Counted from the first letter of the stretch, positions 31,704 through 38,307 are shown. The stretch: 38,544 nucleotides of DNA from DATKGL01 sp035510795 (GCA_035510795.1 DATKGL010000027.1:1-38544), one strand, 5' to 3'. Program-made: numbers and translations. The notes: a model not told the origin generated them from the sequence alone.

Positions 31704-32135
31704 ATGAAAATGCCTGAGAAAATTGGTCGGTTTTTAGCGATTGGTATTATCGGCGGATTTGCTGTCAGCTCCTGCGCCCAATCAGAAACCGGCCAGCCGG
31801 TTAAGGCCCGACCTCCGGCCAGCAGCAGTCGGCCGGAGTGTGCTGGATTGAGCGCCACCGACCATGGTGGCATTGCCCGATTCGTTATTAAGATCTCCGG
31901 AGAAGCAGACACCGGTCAGGCCGACGCAGTTCTGACTTATGACGGCTACACCGTCGCCCTCGAAACAGTTAAACCAGGCTCTGACCATGTTGATTTTGAA
32001 ACCGGTACCGGCATCTATCATCAAATTGCCGACAGCAGCCAAGAACAAACCCTTGAAGCTTATATAACATCGAGTCATCCAGCCCTGCAAACGACTCCCG
32101 GCATTGGAGTCTGCGAACAGCAGTTTAGCGGCTAA
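31704..32135 (+). CDS. Secreted lipoprotein-like protein, 143 aa
   Basis: The N-terminus has a basic start, a hydrophobic core and VSSC (Cys24), a plausible lipobox, so the protein is probably lipid-anchored outside the membrane. The mature part starts with a Pro/Ser-rich spacer and contains a small beta-rich domain with two more cysteines (PECAGLSA and GVCEQQF), likely a disulfide. No family recognised. TATTAT (31691-31696) ends 7 bases before the ATG, a leaderless layout. It converges with the WhiB gene 37 bases away. Confidence 0.7.
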   Translation: MKMPEKIGRFLAIGIIGGFAVSSCAQSETGQPVKARPPASSSRPECAGLSATDHGGIARFVIKISGEADTGQADAVLTYDGYTVALETVKPGSDHVDFETGTGIYHQIADSSQEQTLEAYITSSHPALQTTPGIGVCEQQFSG

Positions 32136-32172
32136 CGCTTCTAGTGAAGTTTGTCTCTGAATAATTATCAAC

Positions 32173-32499
32173 TTATTGGCTTTGACTTCGATAGCGTAAT
32201 ATTCTTCTTCTTTCTCTTTCGCTTGTTCCACCCCACACACCATACTTCTCGTTGGCGGCCAGCGCATATTCCAGACATTGCTCCCGGACTGGGCAGCCCG
32301 AACAAACTTGCCGAGCGTCGTCGGCATCTGACTCTTTTACGGGATAAAACAGGTCCGGGTCGATTCCTCTGCAGGCGCCACGCCGTTTCCAGCTAATATC
32401 AAGCTCACTGGTTGAGACAGCGCCAATATAGGCAGCCTCGGCAGCTGCTACGTCAGGTTGCTCTTCGGGAAAATTATCCAGGATTGCTTCGACAGACAT
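32173..32499 (-). CDS. WhiB-family iron-sulfur regulator
   Basis: A 108-residue protein with all WhiB features. Cys43 (GACRGIDPDLFYP), Cys66 and Cys69 (QVCSGCPV) and Cys75 (EQCLEYAL) give the pattern Cys-xn-Cys-x2-Cys-x5-Cys, which holds a [4Fe-4S] cluster. The turn GVWGG (87-91) and the basic tail RERRRILRYR follow; the latter contacts DNA. WhiB proteins bind region 4 of the main sigma factor and tune transcription in response to redox or nitric oxide. The family is a hallmark of Actinobacteria, so its presence here is notable. ATG 32499 is 8 bases after TATTGT (32513-32508 on the minus strand); a TTG at 32511 would overlap that box. Confidence 0.93.
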   Translation of the reverse strand: MSVEAILDNFPEEQPDVAAAEAAYIGAVSTSELDISWKRRGACRGIDPDLFYPVKESDADDARQVCSGCPVREQCLEYALAANEKYGVWGGTSERERRRILRYRSQSQ

Positions 32500-32580
32500 T
32501 ATTATTAACAATAGCGTAAAACCCGAACTAGTGCTTGCTTAACGGATAGAGCAGATAAGCAAACGACTACCCGGGGGCAT

Positions 32581-32603
32581 TATCAGATTAATCTTTTCTG
32601 ATA
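32581..32603. promoter_or_regulatory. Operator-like inverted repeat before the 32655 gene
   Basis: TATCAGA (32581-32587), 9 bases, TCTGATA (32597-32603): perfect 7-base arms ending 2 bases before a consensus TATAAT (32606-32611). A repressor there would cover the -35 and spacer. Confidence 0.45.
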
Positions 32604-32654
32604 TTTATAATTGTTACGCTTGCGCGGAGGAACGCCTCGTGAGATGCTGCTTTG

Positions 32655-32981
32655 ATGAGCAGCGGCAGCGAGAGAATAGCAGACTTACTACTAGCAAGAG
32701 ATGCCATTGTTGAAGCTACTCCTGAAATGTGCCAACCCTGCGACCGACCCATAGAAAAAGCAAATACCCTGGCAATAGAAGTCGTTGCCGGCAAATTGAC
32801 AGTTGAACAAGCACAGGAACTCCAGTGGCAGGATATGACCGAGCACTGTGTCTTAGGGCCGGCCTATGAAGCTGGCTGTGATGGAGCTACAGTAACCTGC
32901 GGCTATGGTGGTAAAGTTATTACTGAACTGGAATTAATTGCGGCCGGTATCATTCCAAGCCAAGGTATATCTACCGACTAA
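32655..32981 (+). CDS. Small cysteine-containing orphan protein, 108 aa
   Basis: Not recognised. It has an EMCQPCDRPIEKA segment (Cys-x2-Cys), a helix with KLTVEQAQELQWQDM, and further cysteines in EHCVLGPAYEAGCDGATVTCGYGG, so metal binding is possible. Soluble. TATAAT at 32606-32611 gives a leader of about 40 bases. GGAGG (32626-32630) is too far from ATG 32655, but a three-codon frame starting at ATG 32644 ends in TGATG at this ATG, so reinitiation is possible. The palindromic operator suggests regulation. Confidence 0.6.
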   Translation: MSSGSERIADLLLARDAIVEATPEMCQPCDRPIEKANTLAIEVVAGKLTVEQAQELQWQDMTEHCVLGPAYEAGCDGATVTCGYGGKVITELELIAAGIIPSQGISTD

Positions 32982-33007
32982 ATATACTAATCCGCGGCAA
33001 AATATCT

Positions 33008-33496
33008 CTAGTAGCTAGTATGGCTCTCGGCGCTGGGGTTGGCCGTATCGACAATCCGACAGCTGTATTCACCCATGCCGCCGCGTATAGCTATATACTC
33101 GCGAATGCCAGAAGAAGTTTCAGAGATACAATAGCTTACTTCACCTGACTGTCCGGCGATGACCCCTCTAGAATAACTGGTAGCCACGCCTAAACTATCG
33201 GCCAAAAATACCTCACCAGGTCGATACTCGGTTAGGCCCATATTCTCAGGGCGATTCGACAGGGTTCTAAAGCCGCTGCCGTCAGCTTTTTTAACCTCAA
33301 TCTTGTATCCTGGGACGAGCTGGAAGGTAGTATTGGATCTAAAACGTTCGACGCTGGGATCTTGATCTTCACCATCTTCATTCAATAATTCTCCAACCGC
33401 TTGAAGATGAGCCAATATTTGCGCCAATCTTTCATTTTTTCTGGGTAATAATTCTCCTGGTGCTGGTCCGTGTGGTGCTTTTTCGCCTGAGCGCAT
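33008..33496 (-). CDS. Orphan soluble protein, 162 aa
   Basis: Not recognised. A charged helical N-terminal part (about 15-45) is followed by a beta-rich domain with FQLVPGYKIEVKKADGSGF, YRPGEVFLADSLGVATSYSR and a Gly-rich end. No signal peptide. The ATG at 33496 has one of the best ribosome binding sites of the window, AGGAGG 6 bases upstream, so this is a leadered gene. It is convergent with the 32655 gene. Confidence 0.65.
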   Translation of the reverse strand: MRSGEKAPHGPAPGELLPRKNERLAQILAHLQAVGELLNEDGEDQDPSVERFRSNTTFQLVPGYKIEVKKADGSGFRTLSNRPENMGLTEYRPGEVFLADSLGVATSYSRGVIAGQSGEVSYCISETSSGIREYIAIRGGMGEYSCRIVDTANPSAESHTSY

Positions 33497-33606
33497 ACAA
33501 TACCTCCTAAACTATCTTTATATTTTATTCGTAATCACCAGCCATGCAAGCAGCAGAGGTTTAATGATTTCGGGCAATTAGTCCCGGCCTGCTCGGTGGC
33601 ATAACT

Positions 33607-33635
33607 TTGACTTATCAGAACTATTGTTGTATTGT
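33607..33635 (+). promoter_or_regulatory. Promoter of the 33643 gene, leaderless type
   Basis: TTGACT (33607-33612), a 17-base spacer and TATTGT (33630-33635); ATG 33643 follows after 7 bases. It matches the promoter of the 181 gene in -10 box and spacing. Confidence 0.65.
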
Positions 33636-33642
33636 ATGACAT

Positions 33643-34122
33643 ATGCCTTATAACTTTGAAAAGTTGCATCAAATTGCCGCTGAGACGAGGAGAGATTTCC
33701 TTGACAAGAAGATATCAGCTTTACTTCTCGCACAAGTCTTGCGTATCCATCGGCCCGAGGTCGTAGCGGGAGAATCCGAAGTAGTGACATTGAGCTGCGT
33801 GGTTAGAGCTATCGAAACCTTCCCCGGGAACTCGTGTGACAGCGCTTCAGCTGAGCTGAGGCGTCGCATTGGTTATGGAGAGATTGTCGTTGGTTGCTAC
33901 GGCAAAGATGACGGCGGTTATTATGACGAGGCAAAAAAACGCTGGGTCGCAGGTCTTATGGAATGCGGAGACCGGTATCACTCCTTTTTGGACGTCGGCG
34001 AGACGGATGTAGCACGCAGTACGATCGTCGACATTACGGCCGATCAATTTGGCGGACCGGCTGTATATGTTGGCGACCTGCATGAACCATGGTCCAGGTG
34101 GGGTAATTATAATTGCGTATAG
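33643..34122 (+). CDS. Possible Cys-His-Asp (transglutaminase/papain-like) protein, 159 aa
   Basis: No named family is recognised, but the layout recalls small papain- or transglutaminase-like domains: Cys65 at the start of a helix (GNSCDSASAELRRRIG), a beta strand with GEIVVGCYG, His113 in GDRYHSFLDVG and Asp130 in IVDITADQFGGPAVYVG. The phrase H..L-V and VDITADQF is typical of such folds, where Cys, His and Asp form the active site. Hydrolase or amidase activity would be inference. No signal peptide, so it acts in the cytoplasm. A second orphan follows 26 bases downstream. Confidence 0.65.
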   Translation: MPYNFEKLHQIAAETRRDFLDKKISALLLAQVLRIHRPEVVAGESEVVTLSCVVRAIETFPGNSCDSASAELRRRIGYGEIVVGCYGKDDGGYYDEAKKRWVAGLMECGDRYHSFLDVGETDVARSTIVDITADQFGGPAVYVGDLHEPWSRWGNYNCV

Positions 34123-34148
34123 ATAGTAAACTAACAGCCTGAACGCTT

Positions 34149-34535
34149 ATGAGTAAATTAATTTCAGCACAACTTCTGGAACTTTGCCAAACAATCGTTG
34201 AGACAGGTGATTTAGAGGTAACGCGTTTTGACGACGCCAGGGTTCGCTGGCAAACAGAACCGACTGACGGCCACCGAGTCGTTGTCGATGCGATTCTGGA
34301 AAAATCAATTTTCAGCGACTACGCTATCACTATCGAGAGCGCCACCTGCGACGACGACATTGACGGAACAATAATCAGAGCCGAGGTCGGTCCGGCAGAG
34401 AAATACAACTATAGAATAGCCGGCGGCGACACATGGGGCAGAGTCGTCAGGGATAGTTTAAGAATAAACTTCAATCCACCTGAAAACCGCGTCATCATTC
34501 CCCATAAAGGTACCCGCGATAACTCTGCATTATAA
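34149..34535 (+). CDS. Orphan soluble protein, 128 aa
   Basis: Not recognised. It starts with a short helix (SAQLLELCQTIVETGD) and continues as a beta-rich domain with many acidic residues (TCDDDIDGTIIRAEVGP) and a hydrophilic C-terminus. No signal peptide or membrane segment. It follows the Cys-His-Asp protein by 26 bases on the same strand, with no ribosome binding site or clear promoter between, so the two probably share a transcript. Confidence 0.6.
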   Translation: MSKLISAQLLELCQTIVETGDLEVTRFDDARVRWQTEPTDGHRVVVDAILEKSIFSDYAITIESATCDDDIDGTIIRAEVGPAEKYNYRIAGGDTWGRVVRDSLRINFNPPENRVIIPHKGTRDNSAL

Positions 34536-34613
34536 AAAATCAATAACCGCTAGTCATCCTAACGCTCAGGTAACTATAACTTCTTTTCTTATTACTACAG
34601 TAATTACTTTTGA

Positions 34614-34985
34614 TTATTGTCGATCCGGCTCAGAACGTCCGGCGCGCCTCTTAGAATAGACATAGTAGCCAGTGGCGCTTATTAGAGTGGCACCGATAAA
34701 TATAGCAATGACATTACCCGGACCAGTGTTGGCGGTTGCAGCGGCGGCGCTGCTAGTTGAGCCCGTGTTGAACGACGGCCTTGATGACACGCTAGTCGGC
34801 GAGGAAACAACTGATTTATGACAGGACGGAGCAGTCGACAGGGCTGTGCAGCTGGACGCTGTGTTGGTCGAGGTCTTACTGCCGGTCGGTATCAGCCAAT
34901 AACTGATGGCCGCCACCGCTATCATGGCTACTATCAGAACATATGTTCTGGACCATGAGAATTTTGTCGGCAGATCTTCTTCCAT
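34614..34985 (-). CDS. Small wall or surface protein with sortase-like tail, 123 aa
   Basis: An N-terminal membrane helix (about 13-32), a Ser/Thr-rich spacer with two cysteines (SSCTALS, PSCHKSV), then ANTGPGN, a second helix (about 93-112) and a basic YSKRRAGR end. The NTGPG-helix-arginine layout resembles sortase substrates, although the usual Pro is missing. The spacer of low complexity is typical of stalks that hold something away from the cell. The protein at 15411-17417 has a comparable tail (APDTG). No sortase gene is in the window. Confidence 0.65.
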   Translation of the reverse strand: MEEDLPTKFSWSRTYVLIVAMIAVAAISYWLIPTGSKTSTNTASSCTALSTAPSCHKSVVSSPTSVSSRPSFNTGSTSSAAAATANTGPGNVIAIFIGATLISATGYYVYSKRRAGRSEPDRQ

Positions 34986-35155
34986 ACAAGTACTATGGCA
35001 TAGTTAAAGACTTAAGCAAGCATCAGCGGTTCACGCCAGACCAGCCCATTGGGACGTCAGGATTATTGCATGATTAATTAAAGCTTCAGGCCGGGTTTAA
35101 AGCCTGGCATTGGAGCAGAATAAGCAATTTTTGATAATATTTTGCACTTAAAATG

Positions 35156-35292
35156 AAAAAGGCCGTGCGGGGTAAAGAAAGTGAGAGGAAGAGAGAGTGA
35201 AAAAATAGAGGTGTGATTGATCGGAATGATCAATCCTACTTCTAGCGATTCACACCTGCTCAACCTCTCGACAATCTTACTGTCGCACGGCC
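35156..35292 (-). terminator. Nested stem-loop with two T-runs downstream of the SipW/TasA pair
   Basis: Read on the minus strand: GGCCGTGCG (35292-35284) pairs with CGCACGGCC (35169-35161), followed by TTTTT (35160-35156). The outer stem continues with GTAA/TTAC and GAGAGG/CCTCTC. Inside, AGGTGTG pairs with CACACCT and ATTGATC (35234-35228) with GATCAAT (35222-35216); this inner hairpin is followed by CTATTTTTT. Two hairpins nested in one another, each ending in T, look like a double terminator or a structured RNA. The element sits in the 406-base gene-free stretch 34986-35391; I see no convincing gene elsewhere in it. Confidence 0.6.
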
Positions 35293-35391
35293 AAATCCCC
35301 AAACGGATTCACTTTCTCGTGTTGGCCGGGATGGCTGACACTTACAGGCTCACGAATGGGGATGACATTGGGGGAGTAAAGCGGCGAAGAA

Positions 35392-35886
35392 TCAGGCTGT
35401 GATTGGCTCAGTTTGAGGTCTTTCGATCTCTTTAACAAGCAACCACAGCAGGGCGACGATAATCGCCAGCAGAAGAAGTGAAGCAGGCCCCTGCCAGGTC
35501 ATGAAAATGTACGCCCACAGGAATCCCAACCCGGGAAATGTCCGGACTACTCCGCCAATGATGAAGCTCTTGGGGATTCGCCAGGGATCGGCGGTCGGGT
35601 TTGCATCGCCCTTAGTAGTGATGATGCCATCAGCATTTATCGCGATCAAGCGATGGGTGACTGTGGCGTCATTTTCTACGAAGGTTACGACTTGCCCAAC
35701 GTGGTACTGATGCTCTCGAACGACAACCAGGCTACCTGACGGGATTGTTTTGCCCATCGAGCCGGTATGGATGAGATACACCCTGTAGGGGAATGCGCCA
35801 GCCGCGTAAAGGCTGAGCGTGGTTATCACGGCAAGTGATATTGCTGCTACCAGCACAAACAGAGCTGGTTTGAAGATTTTAAGCAC
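35392..35886 (-). CDS. sipW: SipW-type signal peptidase I (S26B)
   Basis: A 164-residue membrane signal peptidase of the ER/archaeal type. The nucleophile Ser43 is in HTGSMGKTIPSG, the general-base position is His78 (TVTHRLI) instead of the Lys of classic bacterial enzymes, and Asp94/Asp100 lie in TKGDANPTADPW. Membrane helices at about 8-30 and 133-152. SipW-type enzymes cleave the signal of TasA-like fibre proteins; such a protein is encoded just upstream on the same strand. GTG start with an AAAGG ribosome binding site. A GC-rich hairpin separates the two genes. Confidence 0.88.
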   Translation of the reverse strand: MLKIFKPALFVLVAAISLAVITTLSLYAAGAFPYRVYLIHTGSMGKTIPSGSLVVVREHQYHVGQVVTFVENDATVTHRLIAINADGIITTKGDANPTADPWRIPKSFIIGGVVRTFPGLGFLWAYIFMTWQGPASLLLLAIIVALLWLLVKEIERPQTEPITA

Positions 35887-35936
35887 ACCGTACCCTTTCT
35901 GTATGGCTGATAGCCACTGATCGGGAACCCGCTAAG

Positions 35937-35976
35937 GGGGGTACCGTACATTTACGATACTGCGCACGGTACCCCC
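35937..35976 (-). repeat. 11-base GC-rich hairpin between the TasA-like gene and sipW
   Basis: GGGGGTACCGT (35937-35947) and ACGGTACCCCC (35966-35976) are perfect inverted repeats with an 18-base loop. There is no T-run on the minus strand, so it is more likely an RNA stabiliser or processing site giving more TasA-like protein than peptidase from one transcript. Confidence 0.55.
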
Positions 35977-36005
35977 AGGTAGCTAGGTTCGGAAAACGAC
36001 GCCGA

Positions 36006-36575
36006 CTAGCTGATGACCTGCCAACCAAGTCCCGTTTGGAATCCGACGAGTTTGAACGGAATCGTCACGGTCAGGTTCGGCTGGTTCCAGTTGGTCGGAG
36101 CGTTGTACGTGCCGCCCGCTGAGGGGTCAAGGCTGAGCGTCACCGTCAGGTTGAAGCTCGCGCCAGCAGGCAACTCGCTGTAAGCAAGTACGCTTTGCGG
36201 CGAGAGATTCGCTGGCGACGAGTAGGTGCCGCTCGATGGCGCCGAGAACGAAACCGTCAACAGGCTCGGGGTTGAGTCATCTGATGGCAGTCCGATTGCT
36301 GCGCCTTCCTTCAAGTAGACATCCTCCGCCACCGTGCCGGTGTTGGTCACCGAGATCACACGGGATTGGGGTACGCCCGGTAGCAGGTTGCTGAACGGTG
36401 CACTGTTCGAAGTGGGTGATCCTAGGGCTACATAGGCGATGCCGGCGGGCTGGTTGGCCGTAACCGTATCGCTGAAGTAGGCTCCCGAGGCTGCCACACC
36501 GTAGAAAGCTAAAGCTCCCGCGCCAATGACCGCCAGACTAAGTCCGGCTACGAGAATTCTCATTCTCTTCTTCAT
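36006..36575 (-). CDS. TasA/camelysin-like secreted protein with SipW-type signal
   Basis: A 189-residue exported protein. A basic start and a hydrophobic signal (about 7-28) lead to ASGAYFSDTVTANQPAGI, the hallmark of SipW-dependent secretion (the AYFSD motif of TasA, camelysin and similar proteins). The mature part is a beta-sandwich-like domain with ISVTNTGTVAEDVYLKEG and FNLTVTLSLD. Such proteins form fibres or surface coats. The ribosome binding site GGGAG lies 6 bases before the ATG. Local GC content is high: 38 of 60 bases at 36061-36120, against 21 of 60 at 36781-36840. The peptidase gene follows, 119 bases on. Confidence 0.85.
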   Translation of the reverse strand: MKKRMRILVAGLSLAVIGAGALAFYGVAASGAYFSDTVTANQPAGIAYVALGSPTSNSAPFSNLLPGVPQSRVISVTNTGTVAEDVYLKEGAAIGLPSDDSTPSLLTVSFSAPSSGTYSSPANLSPQSVLAYSELPAGASFNLTVTLSLDPSAGGTYNAPTNWNQPNLTVTIPFKLVGFQTGLGWQVIS

Positions 36576-36596
36576 TTTTTACTCCCTAATTGTCAA

Positions 36597-36610
36597 GTAC
36601 CCGAAGGCAC
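36597..36610 (-). promoter_or_regulatory. UUCG tetraloop hairpin in the TasA-like leader
   Basis: Minus strand: GTGCC, loop TTCG, GGTAC, with one G-T pair. C(UUCG)G loops are very stable. It follows the leader terminator directly and precedes the ribosome binding site. Confidence 0.5.
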
Positions 36611-36632
36611 AAAAAAGTCCGGGTTTGGACTT
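36611..36632 (-). terminator. Terminator-like hairpin in the leader of the TasA-like gene
   Basis: Minus strand: AAGTCC (36632-36627), loop AAACCC, GGACTT (36620-36615) running into six T (36616-36611). It lies between the predicted promoter and the ATG, so it may act as an attenuator of the TasA/SipW pair. A rival pairing ACCCG with CGGGT downstream would disrupt it. Confidence 0.6.
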
Positions 36633-36643
36633 ATTATGCAATT

Positions 36644-36672
36644 ACGTTAACAGGAGTTAGGGCTGATGTCAA
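36644..36672 (-). promoter_or_regulatory. Promoter of the TasA/SipW pair
   Basis: Minus strand TTGACA (36672-36667), a 17-base spacer and TAACGT (36649-36644). The start codon is about 60 bases after the expected transcription start. Confidence 0.55.
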
Positions 36673-36767
36673 TATTGTATTATGATCGGCGTTTCATAGA
36701 AGTAATTCATGCTTATCCTTAATGATTAATTACGTACCCTGTCATATAATAGAAAGAGTTGGGAAAT

Positions 36768-37367
36768 ATGTCATACACGCACCAGTATCATAAAACTTAT
36801 AATGCCGGTACTGTTGGCAATACTACTGCCTTTGTATTTATCGTATTACTGGTATCTAATGTTTGGATACATAAGTCGCTCACAATAGAAGCCGGGCATA
36901 TATTAGTTTTTTCATCCCTGACATTTTTAGGAGTCATTGGTTTACTGATAATCTACAAAACAATTAAGAAGGAGAAGGTCTGGTATCGGAGCCACAATCC
37001 TAATATGCTAGCCATTGATAGAATGACTGGCCTGGAGTTTGAACACTACGTTGCTAAACTACTGGGAACCAAGGGCTACAACCATATTAGGCTGACTGAA
37101 GAATATGATTATGGTGTAGATATAATTGCCGAGAAAAATGGTATCAGGTGGGGTATCCAAGTAAAGAGATATAGCGGATTAGTTAAAGCTGATGCAGTTA
37201 GGCAAGCAGTAACAGCCTTAAAGAAATACCATTGTGATAGAGCCATGGTTATATCCAATAGTACTTATAGCCAAGTAGCTAAAGAGCTAGCAAGAAGTAA
37301 TAATTGTGAACTTGTAGATCGAAACGGATTACTGAAATGGGTTAGAGCAACTCTTTCGCAGAAGTAG
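36768..37367 (+). CDS. Membrane-anchored Mrr-like restriction endonuclease domain protein
   Basis: A 199-residue protein with two membrane helices (about 18-35 and 46-63) and a cytoplasmic nuclease domain of the PD-(D/E)xK fold: Glu92 in TGLEFEHYVAKLL, Asp118 in DYGVDIIAEKN and the Gln131-Val-Lys133 motif (IQVKRY) of Mrr-type enzymes, then VISNSTYSQVAKELA. The family cuts foreign or modified DNA; membrane-tied versions are known but their role is unclear. TATAAT (36745-36750) precedes it; TTG 36759 would be leaderless (8 bases), ATG 36768 would have a leader of a few bases. No partner methylase is seen. Confidence 0.82.
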   Translation: MSYTHQYHKTYNAGTVGNTTAFVFIVLLVSNVWIHKSLTIEAGHILVFSSLTFLGVIGLLIIYKTIKKEKVWYRSHNPNMLAIDRMTGLEFEHYVAKLLGTKGYNHIRLTEEYDYGVDIIAEKNGIRWGIQVKRYSGLVKADAVRQAVTALKKYHCDRAMVISNSTYSQVAKELARSNNCELVDRNGLLKWVRATLSQK

Positions 37368-37410
37368 GTCGCAGGTTAGAGTCTCGTCACGCGTACCGTT
37401 TCGCTTATGC

Positions 37411-37438
37411 TTGTTCATACAATTGAAAGATATATAGT
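37411..37438 (+). promoter_or_regulatory. Promoter of the 37450 gene
   Basis: TTGTTC (37411-37416), a 16-base spacer and TATAGT (37433-37438); ATG 37450 follows after 11 bases, giving almost no leader. Confidence 0.45.
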
Positions 37439-37449
37439 GTCTATTAACA

Positions 37450-37701
37450 ATGGCTATTGATAGAGAAAGCTTGCCTGTTGAAGTTGAAATAGAATTAGCG
37501 TGGCTAGAGCGTATTGAAGAAGCTGCTACTCAACTTTTTATTCCGGTCTGGAGAGCAATAGTTGCTGGTCAAATTGCTGACAGGTCCCATATTGATGACG
37601 CAGAATTACGTTTACGTGCCGCTTTGACTCCAGACGGGGTCTATGATTCTGAATGGCTTCCCGAACCTTTAACCACTGAACGTGCTCAAGGAACGCTCTA
37701 G
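37450..37701 (+). CDS. Small acidic orphan protein, 83 aa
   Basis: Not recognised. Helical and acidic, with EVEIELAWLERIEEAATQLF and a C-terminal LTTERAQGTL. Soluble, no signal. It stands between the Mrr-like gene and the toxin-antitoxin pair and has its own promoter. No ribosome binding site. Confidence 0.55.
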   Translation: MAIDRESLPVEVEIELAWLERIEEAATQLFIPVWRAIVAGQIADRSHIDDAELRLRAALTPDGVYDSEWLPEPLTTERAQGTL

Positions 37702-37753
37702 AGTTAGTCTAAATTCCGTTCTAACCTGGTTAAGAGTGCTGTACCAAGTATTT

Positions 37754-38089
37754 TTATTTTATTTCTAAAAATTGCTTCAGCTTCAGTTTTACTGCATTGA
37801 GTTTACTTTCGCTAATCGTACCTAAGATTTGTTTTATCATTTTTCTGTCTAGAGTTGCTATTTTATCTGGTCTTATGAAACTATTGACCACTATTGTTCC
37901 TTGAATAAAATCAGACTGAAGCAAAGGGATTGCTCTCTTACTTTGGTATTGTTTACTGGTAATCTGACACAAGGCAATATCGTCAAATTCAGCTATGCCA
38001 ATAATCAAGCATGGTCTCAATTTATCACTTGATAAATCTGAGAAGGGGAAAGTTGCTAGGACTACTTGCCCAATTGATAAGTTTTCCAT
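37754..38089 (-). CDS. MazF/PemK-family toxin
   Basis: A 111-residue toxin of the MazF/PemK fold, probably a sequence-specific mRNA ribonuclease. Recognisable segments are IGQVVLATFPFSD at the start, KLRPCLIIG (the conserved Arg-Pro strand), ALCQITSK and VNSFIRPDKIATLD. Its start overlaps the end of the antitoxin gene by 28 bases and has GAGGAAG as ribosome binding site a few bases upstream, so translation is coupled to the antitoxin. Full length for the family. Confidence 0.9.
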   Translation of the reverse strand: MENLSIGQVVLATFPFSDLSSDKLRPCLIIGIAEFDDIALCQITSKQYQSKRAIPLLQSDFIQGTIVVNSFIRPDKIATLDRKMIKQILGTISESKLNAVKLKLKQFLEIK

Positions 38090-38307
38090 GCTTCTTCTTC
38101 CTCGGGACGTAACCAGTCCTTAGCAAATGATGCATCAGAAGCCAATGCAAATTCATTGATATTATTGACAGTTTTCTTCGGTAAGATTTTAATCTCGCCT
38201 CTTTTAACTTTTATCTCAATATCTTTTTTTATACCGCTAAGTATCAAGACTTCTTTGGGTAGTCGTACGCCTTTTGAATTTCCTATTTGAATAATAGTTG
38301 ACTGCAT
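38062..38307 (-). CDS. MazE/AbrB-type antitoxin
   Basis: An 81-residue antitoxin. The N-terminal half is an AbrB/MazE swapped-hairpin DNA-binding domain (IIQIGNSKGVRLPKEVL, EIKVKRGEIKIL); the acidic C-terminal half (DWLRPEEEEAWKTYQLGK) is the part that normally wraps the toxin. ATG 38307 is chosen over an upstream start at 38346 because the promoter TTGACA-17-TACAAT lies between them. A 14-base palindrome covers the start codon, the likely site of autorepression by the toxin-antitoxin complex. Confidence 0.9.
   Translation of the reverse strand: MQSTIIQIGNSKGVRLPKEVLILSGIKKDIEIKVKRGEIKILPKKTVNNINEFALASDASFAKDWLRPEEEEAWKTYQLGK

Noticed and set aside
35217..35402. 61-residue plus-strand frame in the gene-free stretch.
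   Set aside because: It runs through the arms of the nested stem-loop and into the end of sipW on the other strand, has no ribosome binding site or promoter, and its protein has no recognisable pattern.
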